From Streptomyces sp. TRM49041 (GTDB lineage Bacteria; Actinomycetota; Actinomycetes; Streptomycetales; Streptomycetaceae): a stretch of DNA of 60,625 nt. The stretch covers positions 1 through 60,625 of the forward strand of contig NZ_VSRY01000118.1 in assembly GCF_008271805.1 (NCBI RefSeq). Reading direction: 5' to 3'. This document shows, one piece after another, positions 8,171-16,305 of the stretch. Position 1 is the first letter of the stretch; every line of letters starts with the position of its first letter. The position numbers were made by a program, and so were the translations under genes. Below the pieces are notes generated by a model. That model saw only the letters and a list, made by a program, of their open reading frames with translations, was not told where the DNA came from and made no database searches.

Positions 8171-9034
8171 GTGACCGAGCCCGTACCCGAACCCGAACCC
8201 GTCCCCGTACTCCGCGCCGTCGACGGTGGCGCTGCCAAGCTCATGCCGGACATCGACCGGGAGCGGGCCTGGCTGCTCACCGTCGACGGCGCGCCCCAGT
8301 CGTACGTCGACCTCGACGAGCCGACGCACCTGGAGTTCGAGTACGCCCGGCGGCTGGCCCATGTCGTGGACGCCGCCGCCGACGAGGGCGCTCCGTTCGA
8401 CGTCGTCCACCTCGGCGGCGGCGCCCTCACGCTGCCCCGGTACGTGGTGGCGACCCGGCCCGGCTCCCGGCAGGACGTGGTGGAGGCGGACCTGGGGCTG
8501 CTGGCGCTGGTCGCCGAGCACCTGCCGGTACCGGACGGGTCCGGGATCGCCGTGCACGGGGCGGACGCGAGGGCCTGGCTCGAAGCGGCGCCCGCGCGGT
8601 CGGCGGACCTGGTCGTCGGGGACGTGTTCGGCGGCTCCCGGGTGCCCGCGCACCTGACGTCCGTGGAGTACGCGCGCGAGGTGGAGCGCGTTCTGCGCCC
8701 GGACGGCTGCTACGTCGCCAACCTCGCGGACGGCGCGCCCTTCGCGTTCCTGCGGCCCCAACTGGCCACGCTCGCCGCCGTGTTCGAGGAGGTGGCGTTG
8801 ATCGCCGAACCCGCGGTGCTGCGCGGCCGCCGCTTCGGCAACGTGGTCCTGATCGCCTCGCACGCCCCGGTCGACACCGCCCGGCTGGCGCGCCGCGCGG
8901 CCGCCGACGCGTTCCCGGCACGCGTGGAGCACGGTGCGTCGCTGGCGCGGCTCACCGGCGACGCGACCCTGGTGCGGGACGCGGACGCCGTCGCCTCGCC
9001 CGAGCCGCCCGGGGGCGCGTTCGGCATCGGGTGA
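8171..9034 (+). CDS. Spermidine-synthase-like methyltransferase
   Basis: 287-residue Rossmann-fold protein of the spermidine synthase/SAM methyltransferase superfamily. Start GTG 8171, 28 bases after tuf3. After a proline-glutamate-rich start (EPVPEPEPVPV), the family blocks are SYVDLDEPTHLEFEYARRL, VVHLGGGALTLPRYV (motif I, glycine loop), VEADLGLLALV (acidic end of strand 2), VHGADARAWL, and ADLVVGDVFGGSRVP in place of the catalytic D-x-x-D/P stretch of true spermidine synthases. Such short actinobacterial members have no proven polyamine activity, so substrate is unknown. It is probably co-transcribed with tuf3. Confidence 0.75.
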   Translation: MTEPVPEPEPVPVLRAVDGGAAKLMPDIDRERAWLLTVDGAPQSYVDLDEPTHLEFEYARRLAHVVDAAADEGAPFDVVHLGGGALTLPRYVVATRPGSRQDVVEADLGLLALVAEHLPVPDGSGIAVHGADARAWLEAAPARSADLVVGDVFGGSRVPAHLTSVEYAREVERVLRPDGCYVANLADGAPFAFLRPQLATLAAVFEEVALIAEPAVLRGRRFGNVVLIASHAPVDTARLARRAAADAFPARVEHGASLARLTGDATLVRDADAVASPEPPGGAFGIG

Positions 9035-9070
9035 CGGCTGCCCGGTCGGCCGTACGGGGACGGGGGAGCG

Positions 9071-9098
9071 GCGGGGGCCGACGCATGCCCGCCCCCGC
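9071..9098. terminator. Hairpin between convergent genes
   Basis: gcgggggc (9071-9078) pairs with gcccccgc (9091-9098) across a 12-base loop. It lies between the stop of the methyltransferase and the stop of the convergent MFS gene. A symmetric GC stem without a T-run is a plausible bidirectional terminator in this genus. Confidence 0.5.
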
Positions 9099-9156
9099 GC
9101 GCGGAGCCGGTGCGTCGCCGGTCCGCGCGACGGGACGCTGCGAACCGCCGTGGCGG

Positions 9157-10479
9157 TCAGCCGAGCCGCTCGGCGGGGCCCTCGGCGTCCGCCGACGGCC
9201 CCGACCCCGTCGTCGGCACCGCGCCGGACGAGACCTCCTTCGTACTCCGTGTCAGGTTCCGTACGTCGGGTACGAGCAGCACCAGCGCCGTCACCAGCAC
9301 GATCAGCGCCGCGGACCCCCACAGCGCCTCCGACCGCCCGAACAGGTCCGCCGCCGGGCCCGCGAGGGCGGTGGACAGCGGCAGCATCGCGGTCGAGCCG
9401 AACCAGTCGTACGCGGCGACCCGCGACAGCTTGTCCTCCGGGATCTCCTGGTGCAGCGCGGTCATCCAGGCCACGCCGAACACCTCGATGGTCACCCCGG
9501 ACACGAACATCGCCACCGCCAGGCCGCCCACCGGGAGCGGCACGGCCAGCGCCGCCGACGGCAGGGCGAGCGGGAACACACAGAGGGTGCCCACCAGCAG
9601 CATCCGGCGCGGCTTCCACCGCATCATCAGCAGGGCGCCGCCCAGCGTGCCCGCGCCGAACGCCGCCAGCGCCAGTCCCCACGGGCGCGCGCCGCCCAGC
9701 GAGTCCTGGGCGACCAGCGGTCCGTACACGGACTCGGCGGCGCCGATGACGGCGACGACGACGGAGAACTGGGCGACGATGGACCACAGCCAGGGGCGGC
9801 TGACGAACTCCTTCCACCCCTCGCGCAGATCGGACAGCAGCCCCCCGCCCGGCGCCCGCTCCGCGATGTGGCCGACGTCGAGGAACGCGCGGAGCGCGCC
9901 CGCCGCGGCGAACGCCGCCGCGTCGATGGCGAGGACCCAGCCGGGGCCGAGCGCGGCGATCATGGCGCCGCCGAGTGCCGCGCCGCCGATGGCGGCGCCG
10001 TTCACGGCCATCCGGAAGAGCGCGAAGGCCCGGTTCGCCTGCTCCCCGCTGACGCCGGCCATCAGCATGCCCTCGGCGGCGGGGCTGAAGAACGCCTGTC
10101 CCGTGCCGCACAGCGCGGTCAGCAGCATCATCTGCCACAGCTGTGCGTTGCCGGTCAGCACGAGGGCGGCGAACACCGCCTGCGAGGCGCAGTTGAGGGC
10201 GTTGGCGGCGACCATGACCCGGTGCCGGGGCAGCCGGTCGGCGATCGCTCCGCCGACGAGAAGGAAGAGGACGAGCGGCAGCGTACGGGCCGCCGCGACC
10301 AGGCCGACGTCCCCGCCGTCGCCGCCGGACTCCAGCACCGCGAAGGCCGCCGCGATGAGGGCGCCGTGGGTGCCCAGGTTGGTGACCACCGCGGCGGCGG
10401 TCAGCAGGACGTAGTTGCGTCCCGCCCACTCGGGGCGGCGGCGGCCGGGCCCGGGGCGGAGGGCGGCGGGGGTTCTCAC
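9157..10479 (-). CDS. MFS transporter (EntS/MFS_3-like exporter)
   Basis: 440-residue major facilitator protein with about 12 membrane helices. Start ATG 10479 (MRTPAALRPGPGRRRPEWAG). Helix 1 begins NYVLLTAAAVVTNLGTHGALIA. The loop 2-3 motif GGAIADRLPRHRVMVAANAL is the MFS motif A. It resembles the enterobactin-exporter/PF05977 group, whose members usually export siderophores or drugs; the substrate here cannot be assigned. A basic/acidic C-terminal tail follows the last helix. It is convergent with the methyltransferase and downstream of the surface protein gene on the same strand. Confidence 0.85.
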   Translation of the reverse strand: MRTPAALRPGPGRRRPEWAGRNYVLLTAAAVVTNLGTHGALIAAAFAVLESGGDGGDVGLVAAARTLPLVLFLLVGGAIADRLPRHRVMVAANALNCASQAVFAALVLTGNAQLWQMMLLTALCGTGQAFFSPAAEGMLMAGVSGEQANRAFALFRMAVNGAAIGGAALGGAMIAALGPGWVLAIDAAAFAAAGALRAFLDVGHIAERAPGGGLLSDLREGWKEFVSRPWLWSIVAQFSVVVAVIGAAESVYGPLVAQDSLGGARPWGLALAAFGAGTLGGALLMMRWKPRRMLLVGTLCVFPLALPSAALAVPLPVGGLAVAMFVSGVTIEVFGVAWMTALHQEIPEDKLSRVAAYDWFGSTAMLPLSTALAGPAADLFGRSEALWGSAALIVLVTALVLLVPDVRNLTRSTKEVSSGAVPTTGSGPSADAEGPAERLG

Positions 10480-10593
10480 ATCCCGGACTATCGCCGGAGG
10501 GGGCCCCCGCCGCCAAACGGTTTATCCGTCTGCCGACGGCCCGTCATATAGAGGGCCGGTCACGACCGTTACCTGCTTTGTCCCGGGCGCCGC

Positions 10594-11712
10594 TCAGGAT
10601 GTGCCCTCGGCCAGCCGTACGGTGCTCAGGATCTGCTGGATCTTCTCGTTCGGCACCTCGTCCTTGATGCCCGTGTTGGCGTAGAGCACCCAGGTGACGA
10701 AGTCGCCCTTGGCGTTCTTGAAGGAGAACGCGATGGACTTGCCGTCCGTGTCGCACTTGTTCTCGTGCTTGGTGTTCAGCGCGGTCGCGGTGGCGATATG
10801 GCCGCTGAGCCCGGACTTCGTGGTGAACGGGACCGCCTTGGTGATCTTGACGGTGCCCTTCGGCTCGGTCTGCGCGTAGCCCGCCCATACCCAGCTGCCG
10901 GCCTCGTTGTACGCCGCCTCGGCGGTGTCCTTCGCGCCCTGGCCGCCCTTCGTACCGGCCGTCGCGAGGCTCCACTTGGCGGGCGTGCCGTCCTTGTCGT
11001 CGTCGAACGTGCACCACTCGCTCTTGTAGCGGCCCGGTGCCGACATGGTGACGACCGGGGAACCGTCGCCCGCCTTCTCGTCCTCGAAGCCGGTGGACAT
11101 GCCCGAGCCCAGGGCCTCCCAGTCCGGCGGGATGTCGAACAGGGTGCCGCGCTTGGGGTTGTGGACGACCTTCCAGCCGGGGATGGTCGGCTTGGGCGCC
11201 GACGAGCCGTCGCGTGGATTCTCGGCCGGCGGCTGCGCCGGATCGGCGGACTCGGAGCCGGAGTCGGAGTCGGACGGGGACGCGGAGGCGCTCTGCGAGG
11301 GCGTCGAACCGCCGTTGGCGGACGGCTCCTTCTTGTCGTCGCCGAGGACCAGATAGCCGGTCACACCGGCGGCGGCCAGGACGACGAGGGCCGCGGCGAT
11401 CGCGACGATCGTCGTCTTCTTCTTGTCCTCGTTCGACGGCACCGGCGGGCCGGGAGGCTGTCCGGGCACGGCGTACTGCGGCACCGTCGGCTGCTGGTAC
11501 GGGTTGTGCTGGGGGTATGCCGGCTGCGGGTAGCCGGGCTGCTCCTGCGCACCGGGCTGCCCGCCCGGCTGCGGCGGCTGCCCCGGCGGCTGCGGATAAC
11601 CCGGCTGCTGATAGGGATTCGGCTGCTGATACCCCGGCTGCTGATAGGGATTCGGCGCGTTCTGGTCCTGCGGGTTCTGCTCGCCCCCGGGCGGCTGCTG
11701 TCCTGGCCACAT
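10594..11712 (-). CDS. Pro/Gln/Tyr-rich membrane-anchored extracellular protein (DUF8017-like)
   Basis: 372 residues. The first ~105 are a low-complexity cytoplasmic region built on NPYQQPGYQQP-type repeats, then EDKKKTTIVAIAAALVVLAAAGVTGYLVLG forms one membrane helix (about 96-122). A Ser/Asp/Glu linker (SQSASASPSDSDSGSESAD) is followed by a C-terminal globular domain of ~200 residues (GWKVVHNPKRGTLFDIPPDWE..., WCTFDDD, ending STVRLAEGTS) with two cysteines that could form a disulfide outside. This single-pass type II design is common in actinomycetes. Function unknown. Start ATG 11712 (MWPGQQPPG). Confidence 0.75.
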   Translation of the reverse strand: MWPGQQPPGGEQNPQDQNAPNPYQQPGYQQPNPYQQPGYPQPPGQPPQPGGQPGAQEQPGYPQPAYPQHNPYQQPTVPQYAVPGQPPGPPVPSNEDKKKTTIVAIAAALVVLAAAGVTGYLVLGDDKKEPSANGGSTPSQSASASPSDSDSGSESADPAQPPAENPRDGSSAPKPTIPGWKVVHNPKRGTLFDIPPDWEALGSGMSTGFEDEKAGDGSPVVTMSAPGRYKSEWCTFDDDKDGTPAKWSLATAGTKGGQGAKDTAEAAYNEAGSWVWAGYAQTEPKGTVKITKAVPFTTKSGLSGHIATATALNTKHENKCDTDGKSIAFSFKNAKGDFVTWVLYANTGIKDEVPNEKIQQILSTVRLAEGTS

Positions 11713-11807
11713 GGGCCGTAACGATAGAGGGGAGGGGTGACGGCTGCTACGCCCGGCCCCTGACGTGGAGGCTTCCCGCCCAAGCTACCGCCTGGTAACT
11801 TCAGGGT

Positions 11808-12260
11808 ATGTCCGAGACGCTGCCGAATATCGGCGAGATGCTGCTGGCCACCGTTCCCATGGCCAAGACCCTGAACCTCGAGGTCGTCGAGGCGACCGCC
11901 GACCGCGCCGTACTGCGCCTGCCCGACCAGCGGGACTTCCACAACCACGTCGGCGGGCCGCACGCGGGCGCGATGTTCACGCTCGGCGAGTCCGCCAGCG
12001 GCGCCATCGTCCTCGGCGCCTTCGGCGACCAGATGGGCCGCGCCGTGCCGCTCGCGGTCAACGCCGAGATCGGCTACAAGAAGCTCGCCATGGGCGTCGT
12101 CACCGCCACCGCCACCCTCGGCCGCACCCGGGACGAGGTCCTCGCCGAACTCGACGCCGGGCAGCGCCCCGAGTTCCCCGTCCACATCGCGATCACCCGC
12201 GAGGACGGCGCCGTCACCGGCGAGATGACCATCACCTGGACCCTGCGCCCCAACTCCTGA
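11808..12260 (+). CDS. Hot-dog fold thioesterase-like protein (DUF4442)
   Basis: 150-residue single hot-dog domain. Start ATG 11808 (MSETLPNIGEMLLATVP). The diagnostic stretch is DFHNHVGGPHAGAMFTLGESASG (residues about 43-65), where the H-N-H-x-G-G-x-H-A-G segment and the Glu in the following helix match PaaI/DUF4442 acyl-CoA thioesterases. The C-terminal strand GEMTITWTLRP is typical. It probably hydrolyses acyl-CoA; substrate unknown. It is monocistronic, ended by a strong hairpin, and divergent from the surface protein gene. Confidence 0.82.
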   Translation: MSETLPNIGEMLLATVPMAKTLNLEVVEATADRAVLRLPDQRDFHNHVGGPHAGAMFTLGESASGAIVLGAFGDQMGRAVPLAVNAEIGYKKLAMGVVTATATLGRTRDEVLAELDAGQRPEFPVHIAITREDGAVTGEMTITWTLRPNS

Positions 12261-12280
12261 CCACACCGGCCCGCCGGGCC

Positions 12281-12315
12281 CCCGCCCCCGCACCCACTCC
12301 GGGTGCGGGGGCGGG
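12281..12315 (+). terminator. Strong GC-rich terminator hairpin
   Basis: Perfect 15-bp stem: cccgcccccgcaccc (12281-12295), loop actcc, gggtgcgggggcggg (12301-12315), placed 20 bases after the thioesterase stop. Confidence 0.8.
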
Positions 12316-12499
12316 CGCGTCCGGCGCCGCGTCCGCCGCGTCCGGAGACTGCGCCGGTTCCCGGCGCGGGCAACCGGACCGTACGTGCCGGCGTCTCCTC
12401 CGATGATCTGCCCCTCGCACCACGAGTCGAGGTGCTCCCCATGTGACCAGGTAGGCTGCCTGCCCCCAGAGGTCACTCGTCGAATCGGAGGAACCGGCG

Positions 12500-13198
12500 T
12501 TGCACGTCCAGGAGTGGCTCGAGACCGTTCCCGCGGTCAGCATCTACATCCTGGTGGGTGTGGTGATCGGGCTCGAAAGCCTCGGTATCCCGCTGCCGGG
12601 CGAGATCGTCCTCGTCAGCTCCGCGCTCCTCGCGTCCCAGCACGGGGAGATCGACCCGTACATCCTGGGCGCGTGCGCCACGGCGGGCGCGATCATCGGA
12701 GACTCGATCGGCTACGCCATCGGCCGCAAGGGCGGCCGGCCGCTGCTGGCCTGGCTGGGCGGAAAGTTCCCCAAGCACTTCAGCGAAGCCAACATCGCCA
12801 TGGCGGAGCGGTCCTTCGAGAAGTGGGGCATGTGGGCCGTCTTCTTCGGCCGGTTCGTGGCCCTGCTGCGGATCTTCGCCGGACCGCTGGCCGGTGTCCT
12901 GCGCATGCCGTACTGGAAGTTCCTCATCGCCAACGTCTTCGGCGGCATCCTGTGGGCGGGCGGCACCACGGCAGTCGTCTACTCGGTGGGTATCGTCGCC
13001 GAACAGTGGCTGAAGCGCTTCTCGTGGCTGGGCCTCGTCCTCGCGGTGGCCGTGGGTATCTCGTCGATGCTGATCCTGAAGCACCGCGCCAAGAAGGCGG
13101 CGGCCAGGTCCGAGGCGGAACGCGCCGCCGCTGCGGCCGCCACGCCCGCCGCGGAGCCGCACAAGGACCCCGTCCCCGCCACGGCCTCGGCCGACTGA
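12500..13198 (+). CDS. DedA family membrane protein
   Basis: 232 residues. Start TTG 12500, supported by GGAGGA eight bases upstream (12486-12491). DedA/VTT signature: VIGLESLGIPLPGEIVLVSSALLAS with the conserved Glu and Pro, then GDSIGYAIGRKGG, FFGRFVALLRIFAGPLAGVLRMPYWKF (the F/R-x3-R/P loop) and two last helices. The tail is Ala/Lys/Glu-rich and cytoplasmic. DedA proteins support membrane homeostasis, with recent evidence for undecaprenyl phosphate or phospholipid translocation in some members; that would fit uppP and the TVP38-like protein nearby, but they are not one operon. Confidence 0.9.
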   Translation: MHVQEWLETVPAVSIYILVGVVIGLESLGIPLPGEIVLVSSALLASQHGEIDPYILGACATAGAIIGDSIGYAIGRKGGRPLLAWLGGKFPKHFSEANIAMAERSFEKWGMWAVFFGRFVALLRIFAGPLAGVLRMPYWKFLIANVFGGILWAGGTTAVVYSVGIVAEQWLKRFSWLGLVLAVAVGISSMLILKHRAKKAAARSEAERAAAAAATPAAEPHKDPVPATASAD

Positions 13199-13234
13199 CG
13201 GGGACGGCGCCCGGCGCCGCCGCGGGGGTACCGG

Positions 13235-13771
13235 TCAGGCCTCCGCGGCGTGCGCCTCGCGGTGCGCGCGGGCCAGCTCCAGGTACATCGCCGCGTTCAG
13301 CCTGATGCCCTCGCGCTCCTCGTCCGTCAGCTCACGTCGGACCTTCGCGGGCACGCCCGCGACCAGGGAGCCGGGCGGGACGCGCATGCCCTGCGGGACG
13401 AGCGCCTGGGCGGCGATCAGCGACCCCTCGCCGATGTGAGCACCGTTGAGCACCGTCGCGCCCATGCCGATCAGCACGTCGTCCTCCACGGTGCAGCCGT
13501 GCAGCACGGCGTTGTGGCCGACGGACACGCGCTCGCCGACCGTCACGGGGAAGCCCGGGTCGACGTGCACCGTGCAGTTGTCCTGGATGTTGCTGTCCGC
13601 GCCGAGGACGATCCGCCCGCAGTCCGCGCGCAGCACGGCGTGGTACCAGACGCTGGACCCCGGCCCCATCGTCACCTCGCCGACCACGACGGACGTCGGC
13701 GCGGCGAAGGCGCTGCCGGCCACCTCCGGCTCCTTGCCGCCCACCGCCGTGATCAATGGCCGTTCCGTCAT
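13235..13771 (-). CDS. Gamma-class carbonic anhydrase-like protein
   Basis: 178-residue left-handed beta-helix protein. ATG 13771 (MTERPLITAVGG) is chosen because GGGAGGAG lies eight bases upstream. Hexapeptide repeats run from VVVGEVTMGPGSSVWYHAVLRADCGRI to GSLVAGVPAKVRREL. The three zinc histidines of the Cam/YrdA family are seen in CTVHVD and VGHNAVLHG. The family contains true carbonic anhydrases and many uncharacterised YrdA/CaiE-like proteins, so enzymatic activity is likely but not certain. Convergent with dedA. Confidence 0.88.
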   Translation of the reverse strand: MTERPLITAVGGKEPEVAGSAFAAPTSVVVGEVTMGPGSSVWYHAVLRADCGRIVLGADSNIQDNCTVHVDPGFPVTVGERVSVGHNAVLHGCTVEDDVLIGMGATVLNGAHIGEGSLIAAQALVPQGMRVPPGSLVAGVPAKVRRELTDEEREGIRLNAAMYLELARAHREAHAAEA

Positions 13772-13910
13772 CCTCTGCTCCTCCCGCGCCCGATGGTTCG
13801 CCGTCGCGCCAGGGGAACCGTAAGCGACACCCCGCGCCGCCCCCACGGTGGGGCGAACATCACAGCTTCGCGCCCTGACCGGCGATGATCCGGGCCACTA
13901 CCGTGTCCGG

Positions 13911-14654
13911 GTGCCCAGGGACAGAAACACGTTCTCATTCTCGTCGCTTTCCGCGTGGCGCCGCCGCATACTGTCCCGCGCCGTGCACCGCGGCTGGCGC
14001 TGGATACAGGAGACCGGTTCCGTCACCGCCGAGCGCCCCGGGCCGCTGCGGTTCCGCCGGATCGGCGCGGGCACCCGGCTGGCCTTCCCGCAGGGCGCGG
14101 TCTTCGGCGAGGAGTGGATCGAGCTCGGCGAGTGCTGCATCATCGGCGAGCAGGTCACGCTCAGCGCCGGCATGCTGCCCGGTCTCGATCTGGGCCCCGA
14201 CCCGGTCGTCATCCTCGGCAACGGCGTCGTCCTCGGCCGCGGCAGCCACGTCGTGGCGGACGCGCCGGTGACGATCGGCCCGGACACCTTCTGCGGGCCG
14301 TACGTCTACATCACCTCGACCAACCACAGCTACGACGACCCGCACGAGCCGGTCGGCCGCCAGTGGCCGCGCTCCGCCCCGGTGGAGATCGGCCAGGGCT
14401 GCTGGATCGGCACCGGCGCGGTGGTCCTCCCGGGCGCCCGCCTGGGCCGCAACGTCGTGGTCGCCGCCGGGGCCGTCGTACGCGGCGAAGTGCCCGACCA
14501 CGCAGTCGTCGCCGGGGCCCCGGCCCGCGTCGTACGCCGCTGGGACGCCGACAACGGCTGGCAGCCGCCGCTGCGTACGCCCGCGCCCGTACCGATACCC
14601 GACGACGTCACCGCCGCGCAGCTGGCCGCGCTGGCGCACTGGGAGAGCCGCTGA
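13911..14654 (+). CDS. Hexapeptide-repeat acyltransferase (MAT/LbH family)
   Basis: About 247 residues from GTG 13911 (product begins with PRDRNTFSF after the initiator). An N-terminal basic segment leads to left-handed beta-helix repeats (LGPDPVVILGNGVVLGRGSHVVADAPVTIG) and the catalytic loop STNHSYDDPHEPVGRQ, which carries the acetyltransferase histidine. The last coils (GCWIGTGAVVLPGARLGRNVVVAAGAVV) end at VAGAPARVVR. It is similar to O-acetyltransferases that modify sugars; the acceptor is unknown. It is divergent from the carbonic anhydrase-like gene. Start is uncertain, as the open frame extends upstream. Confidence 0.82.
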   Translation: MPRDRNTFSFSSLSAWRRRILSRAVHRGWRWIQETGSVTAERPGPLRFRRIGAGTRLAFPQGAVFGEEWIELGECCIIGEQVTLSAGMLPGLDLGPDPVVILGNGVVLGRGSHVVADAPVTIGPDTFCGPYVYITSTNHSYDDPHEPVGRQWPRSAPVEIGQGCWIGTGAVVLPGARLGRNVVVAAGAVVRGEVPDHAVVAGAPARVVRRWDADNGWQPPLRTPAPVPIPDDVTAAQLAALAHWESR

Positions 14655-14660
14655 CCCCGG

Positions 14661-15527
14661 TCAGCCGGCCGCCAGCAGCACCGAACCCGCCAGGGCGAGC
14701 CCCGCACCGGCGGCCTGTACCGCCCGCAGCCGTTCCTTGAGCACCCCCCGCGCGGCGAGTGCCGTCACCACCGGGTACAGGCTGGCCAGGACCGCGGCCA
14801 TGGCCACCGGCCCGTGCTGCGCGGCGATCGCGTACGTGCCGTTCGCGGCCACGTCCGCCAGGCCGACGAACCCAAGGGCGGGCAGGGCGGCCCACACCAC
14901 CCGCATCCCGCCCTCTTCGGGGAGTGCGCGCCCGCCGCGCCGCACGGACACGAACAGCGCCGCCCCGCCGACCGCCACATTGGTGACCCGCTGCACGAAC
15001 AGTGCCAGAAACAGGCCCGTCACAGTCGTCGACGCCTCGGCGATCAGCACCATCACGCCGCCGAACCCGAACGCCGCGACCAGCGTGAGCAGCACGGTCT
15101 GGCGCTGCACGGGCGCCCCGCGCAGCTCGGGCCCGCCCGCCAGGACCACGCCGACGACGGCCACGCCGATCCCGGCGAACTGCAGCAGCCCCGGCCGGTC
15201 GCCGAGTATCAGGCCGACCGACACGGGAACGACGACGCCGATCGAGCCGAGCGGCGAGACCACCCCCATCGGGCCGAGGGCCAGGGCCTTGTAGAAGGCC
15301 AGCATCGCCACCGGGCCGACCACGCCCGCCGCGACCGCGAACCACAGCAGTGGCCCCGCCTCGCTCCAGCCGCCCGTCGCCACCACGACCGCGCCGAGTA
15401 CGACGACGGCGATGGTCTGCGAGACCACGACGACGGTGAGCGCGGGCGTGCGCCGGGTCAGGAGCCCTCCTCCGAAGTCGGCCAGCCCCCAGAGCAGGCT
15501 GGTGGCCAGGGCGAACAGGGCTGTCAT
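14661..15527 (-). CDS. EamA/DMT-superfamily transporter
   Basis: 288 residues with ten predicted helices in two EamA repeats (ALATSLLWGLADFGGGLL... and LLTLVAAFGFGGVMVLIAEAS). Start ATG 15527 (MTALFALATSLLWG), with GAGG nine bases upstream. The family exports small metabolites such as amino acids. It is divergently paired with the XRE-cupin regulator, with under 100 bp between starts, so that regulator very probably controls it. Confidence 0.87.
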   Translation of the reverse strand: MTALFALATSLLWGLADFGGGLLTRRTPALTVVVVSQTIAVVVLGAVVVATGGWSEAGPLLWFAVAAGVVGPVAMLAFYKALALGPMGVVSPLGSIGVVVPVSVGLILGDRPGLLQFAGIGVAVVGVVLAGGPELRGAPVQRQTVLLTLVAAFGFGGVMVLIAEASTTVTGLFLALFVQRVTNVAVGGAALFVSVRRGGRALPEEGGMRVVWAALPALGFVGLADVAANGTYAIAAQHGPVAMAAVLASLYPVVTALAARGVLKERLRAVQAAGAGLALAGSVLLAAG

Positions 15528-15542
15528 GACGACCTCGCAGTA

Positions 15543-15593
15543 CAGTGCGTTGAACACGGGGGTGCACCACACCGTAGTGCAGTCCATTGAACT
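15543..15593. promoter_or_regulatory. Direct repeats between the EamA gene and the XRE-cupin regulator
   Basis: cagtgcgttgaaca (15543-15556) and cagtccattgaact (15580-15593) share 10 of 14 positions, including TTGAAC, and are 37 bp apart. They lie in the 92-bp divergent promoter space and are candidate binding sites for the regulator encoded at right. Confidence 0.45.
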
Positions 15594-15619
15594 CTGTCAT
15601 CCAGAATATTGGACGGAAT

Positions 15620-16192
15620 GTGTCGGACCTCGATCAGCTCACGCAGTCCCTCGCCCGCAACCTCAAGCGCTGGCGGAAGGAGCGGGGCCTCACGCTGGAC
15701 GCACTCGCCGCCCGCTCCGGCGTCAGCCGCGGCATGATCATCCAGATCGAGCAGGCCAGGACGAACCCGAGTGTGGGCACCACGGTGAAGCTCGCCGACG
15801 CGCTGGGCGTCTCCATCACGACCCTGCTGGACCACGAGCAGGGCCCCCACGTCCGGGTGGTCCAGGCCGAGCAGGCGGTACGCATGTGGTCGACCGCGGC
15901 GGGCAGTCACAGCACCCTGCTGGTCGGCACCGAGGCGCGCGGCCCGCTGGAGCTGTGGACCTGGACGCTCATGCCCGGCGACGCCTCCACGTCCGATCCG
16001 CACCCCGACGGCACGACCGAGTTGCTGCATGTGACAGCCGGGGAACTCACCCTCGTCGTCGACGGCACGGCCCACCCGGTGGCCGCCGGCATGTCCGCCG
16101 TCTTCGAGTCCAACGTCCCGCACGCCTACCGCAACGACGGCGACGTACCGGTCGAGATGACCCTGGCGGTCTCCGTCCCGCCCGTGCGCTGA
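15620..16192 (+). CDS. XRE-family regulator with C-terminal cupin domain
   Basis: About 190 residues from GTG 15620 (ggacgga lies six bases upstream; TTG 15587 would add 11 residues). Helix-turn-helix: LTLDALAARSGVSRGMIIQIEQARTNPSVGTTVKLADALGVS. The cupin domain follows (LELWTWTLMPGDASTSDPHPDGTTELLHVTAGELTLVVDGTAHPVAAG), with the two cupin motifs. Such proteins sense a small ligand through the cupin and repress a neighbouring transporter; the divergent EamA gene is the natural target. Confidence 0.9.
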   Translation: MSDLDQLTQSLARNLKRWRKERGLTLDALAARSGVSRGMIIQIEQARTNPSVGTTVKLADALGVSITTLLDHEQGPHVRVVQAEQAVRMWSTAAGSHSTLLVGTEARGPLELWTWTLMPGDASTSDPHPDGTTELLHVTAGELTLVVDGTAHPVAAGMSAVFESNVPHAYRNDGDVPVEMTLAVSVPPVR

Positions 16193-16305
16193 CCGTCCGG
16201 CCCGCGCGCCGGCCGCCCCGCCGCCCCGCCACCCCCGGAGAACGCCCTGGACTGGCCGCTTTCCGCCAGGGACGCCCAGTATGGAGGGTGAGGTGTGATG
16301 GCGAA

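Noticed and set aside
5908..8430. 840-codon open frame on the minus strand across tuf3 and its neighbours
   Set aside because: The part over 6973-8142 is antisense to a clear EF-Tu gene; only 5908-6630 has a real family signature (TVP38). High-GC DNA gives such long open frames in the complementary strand.
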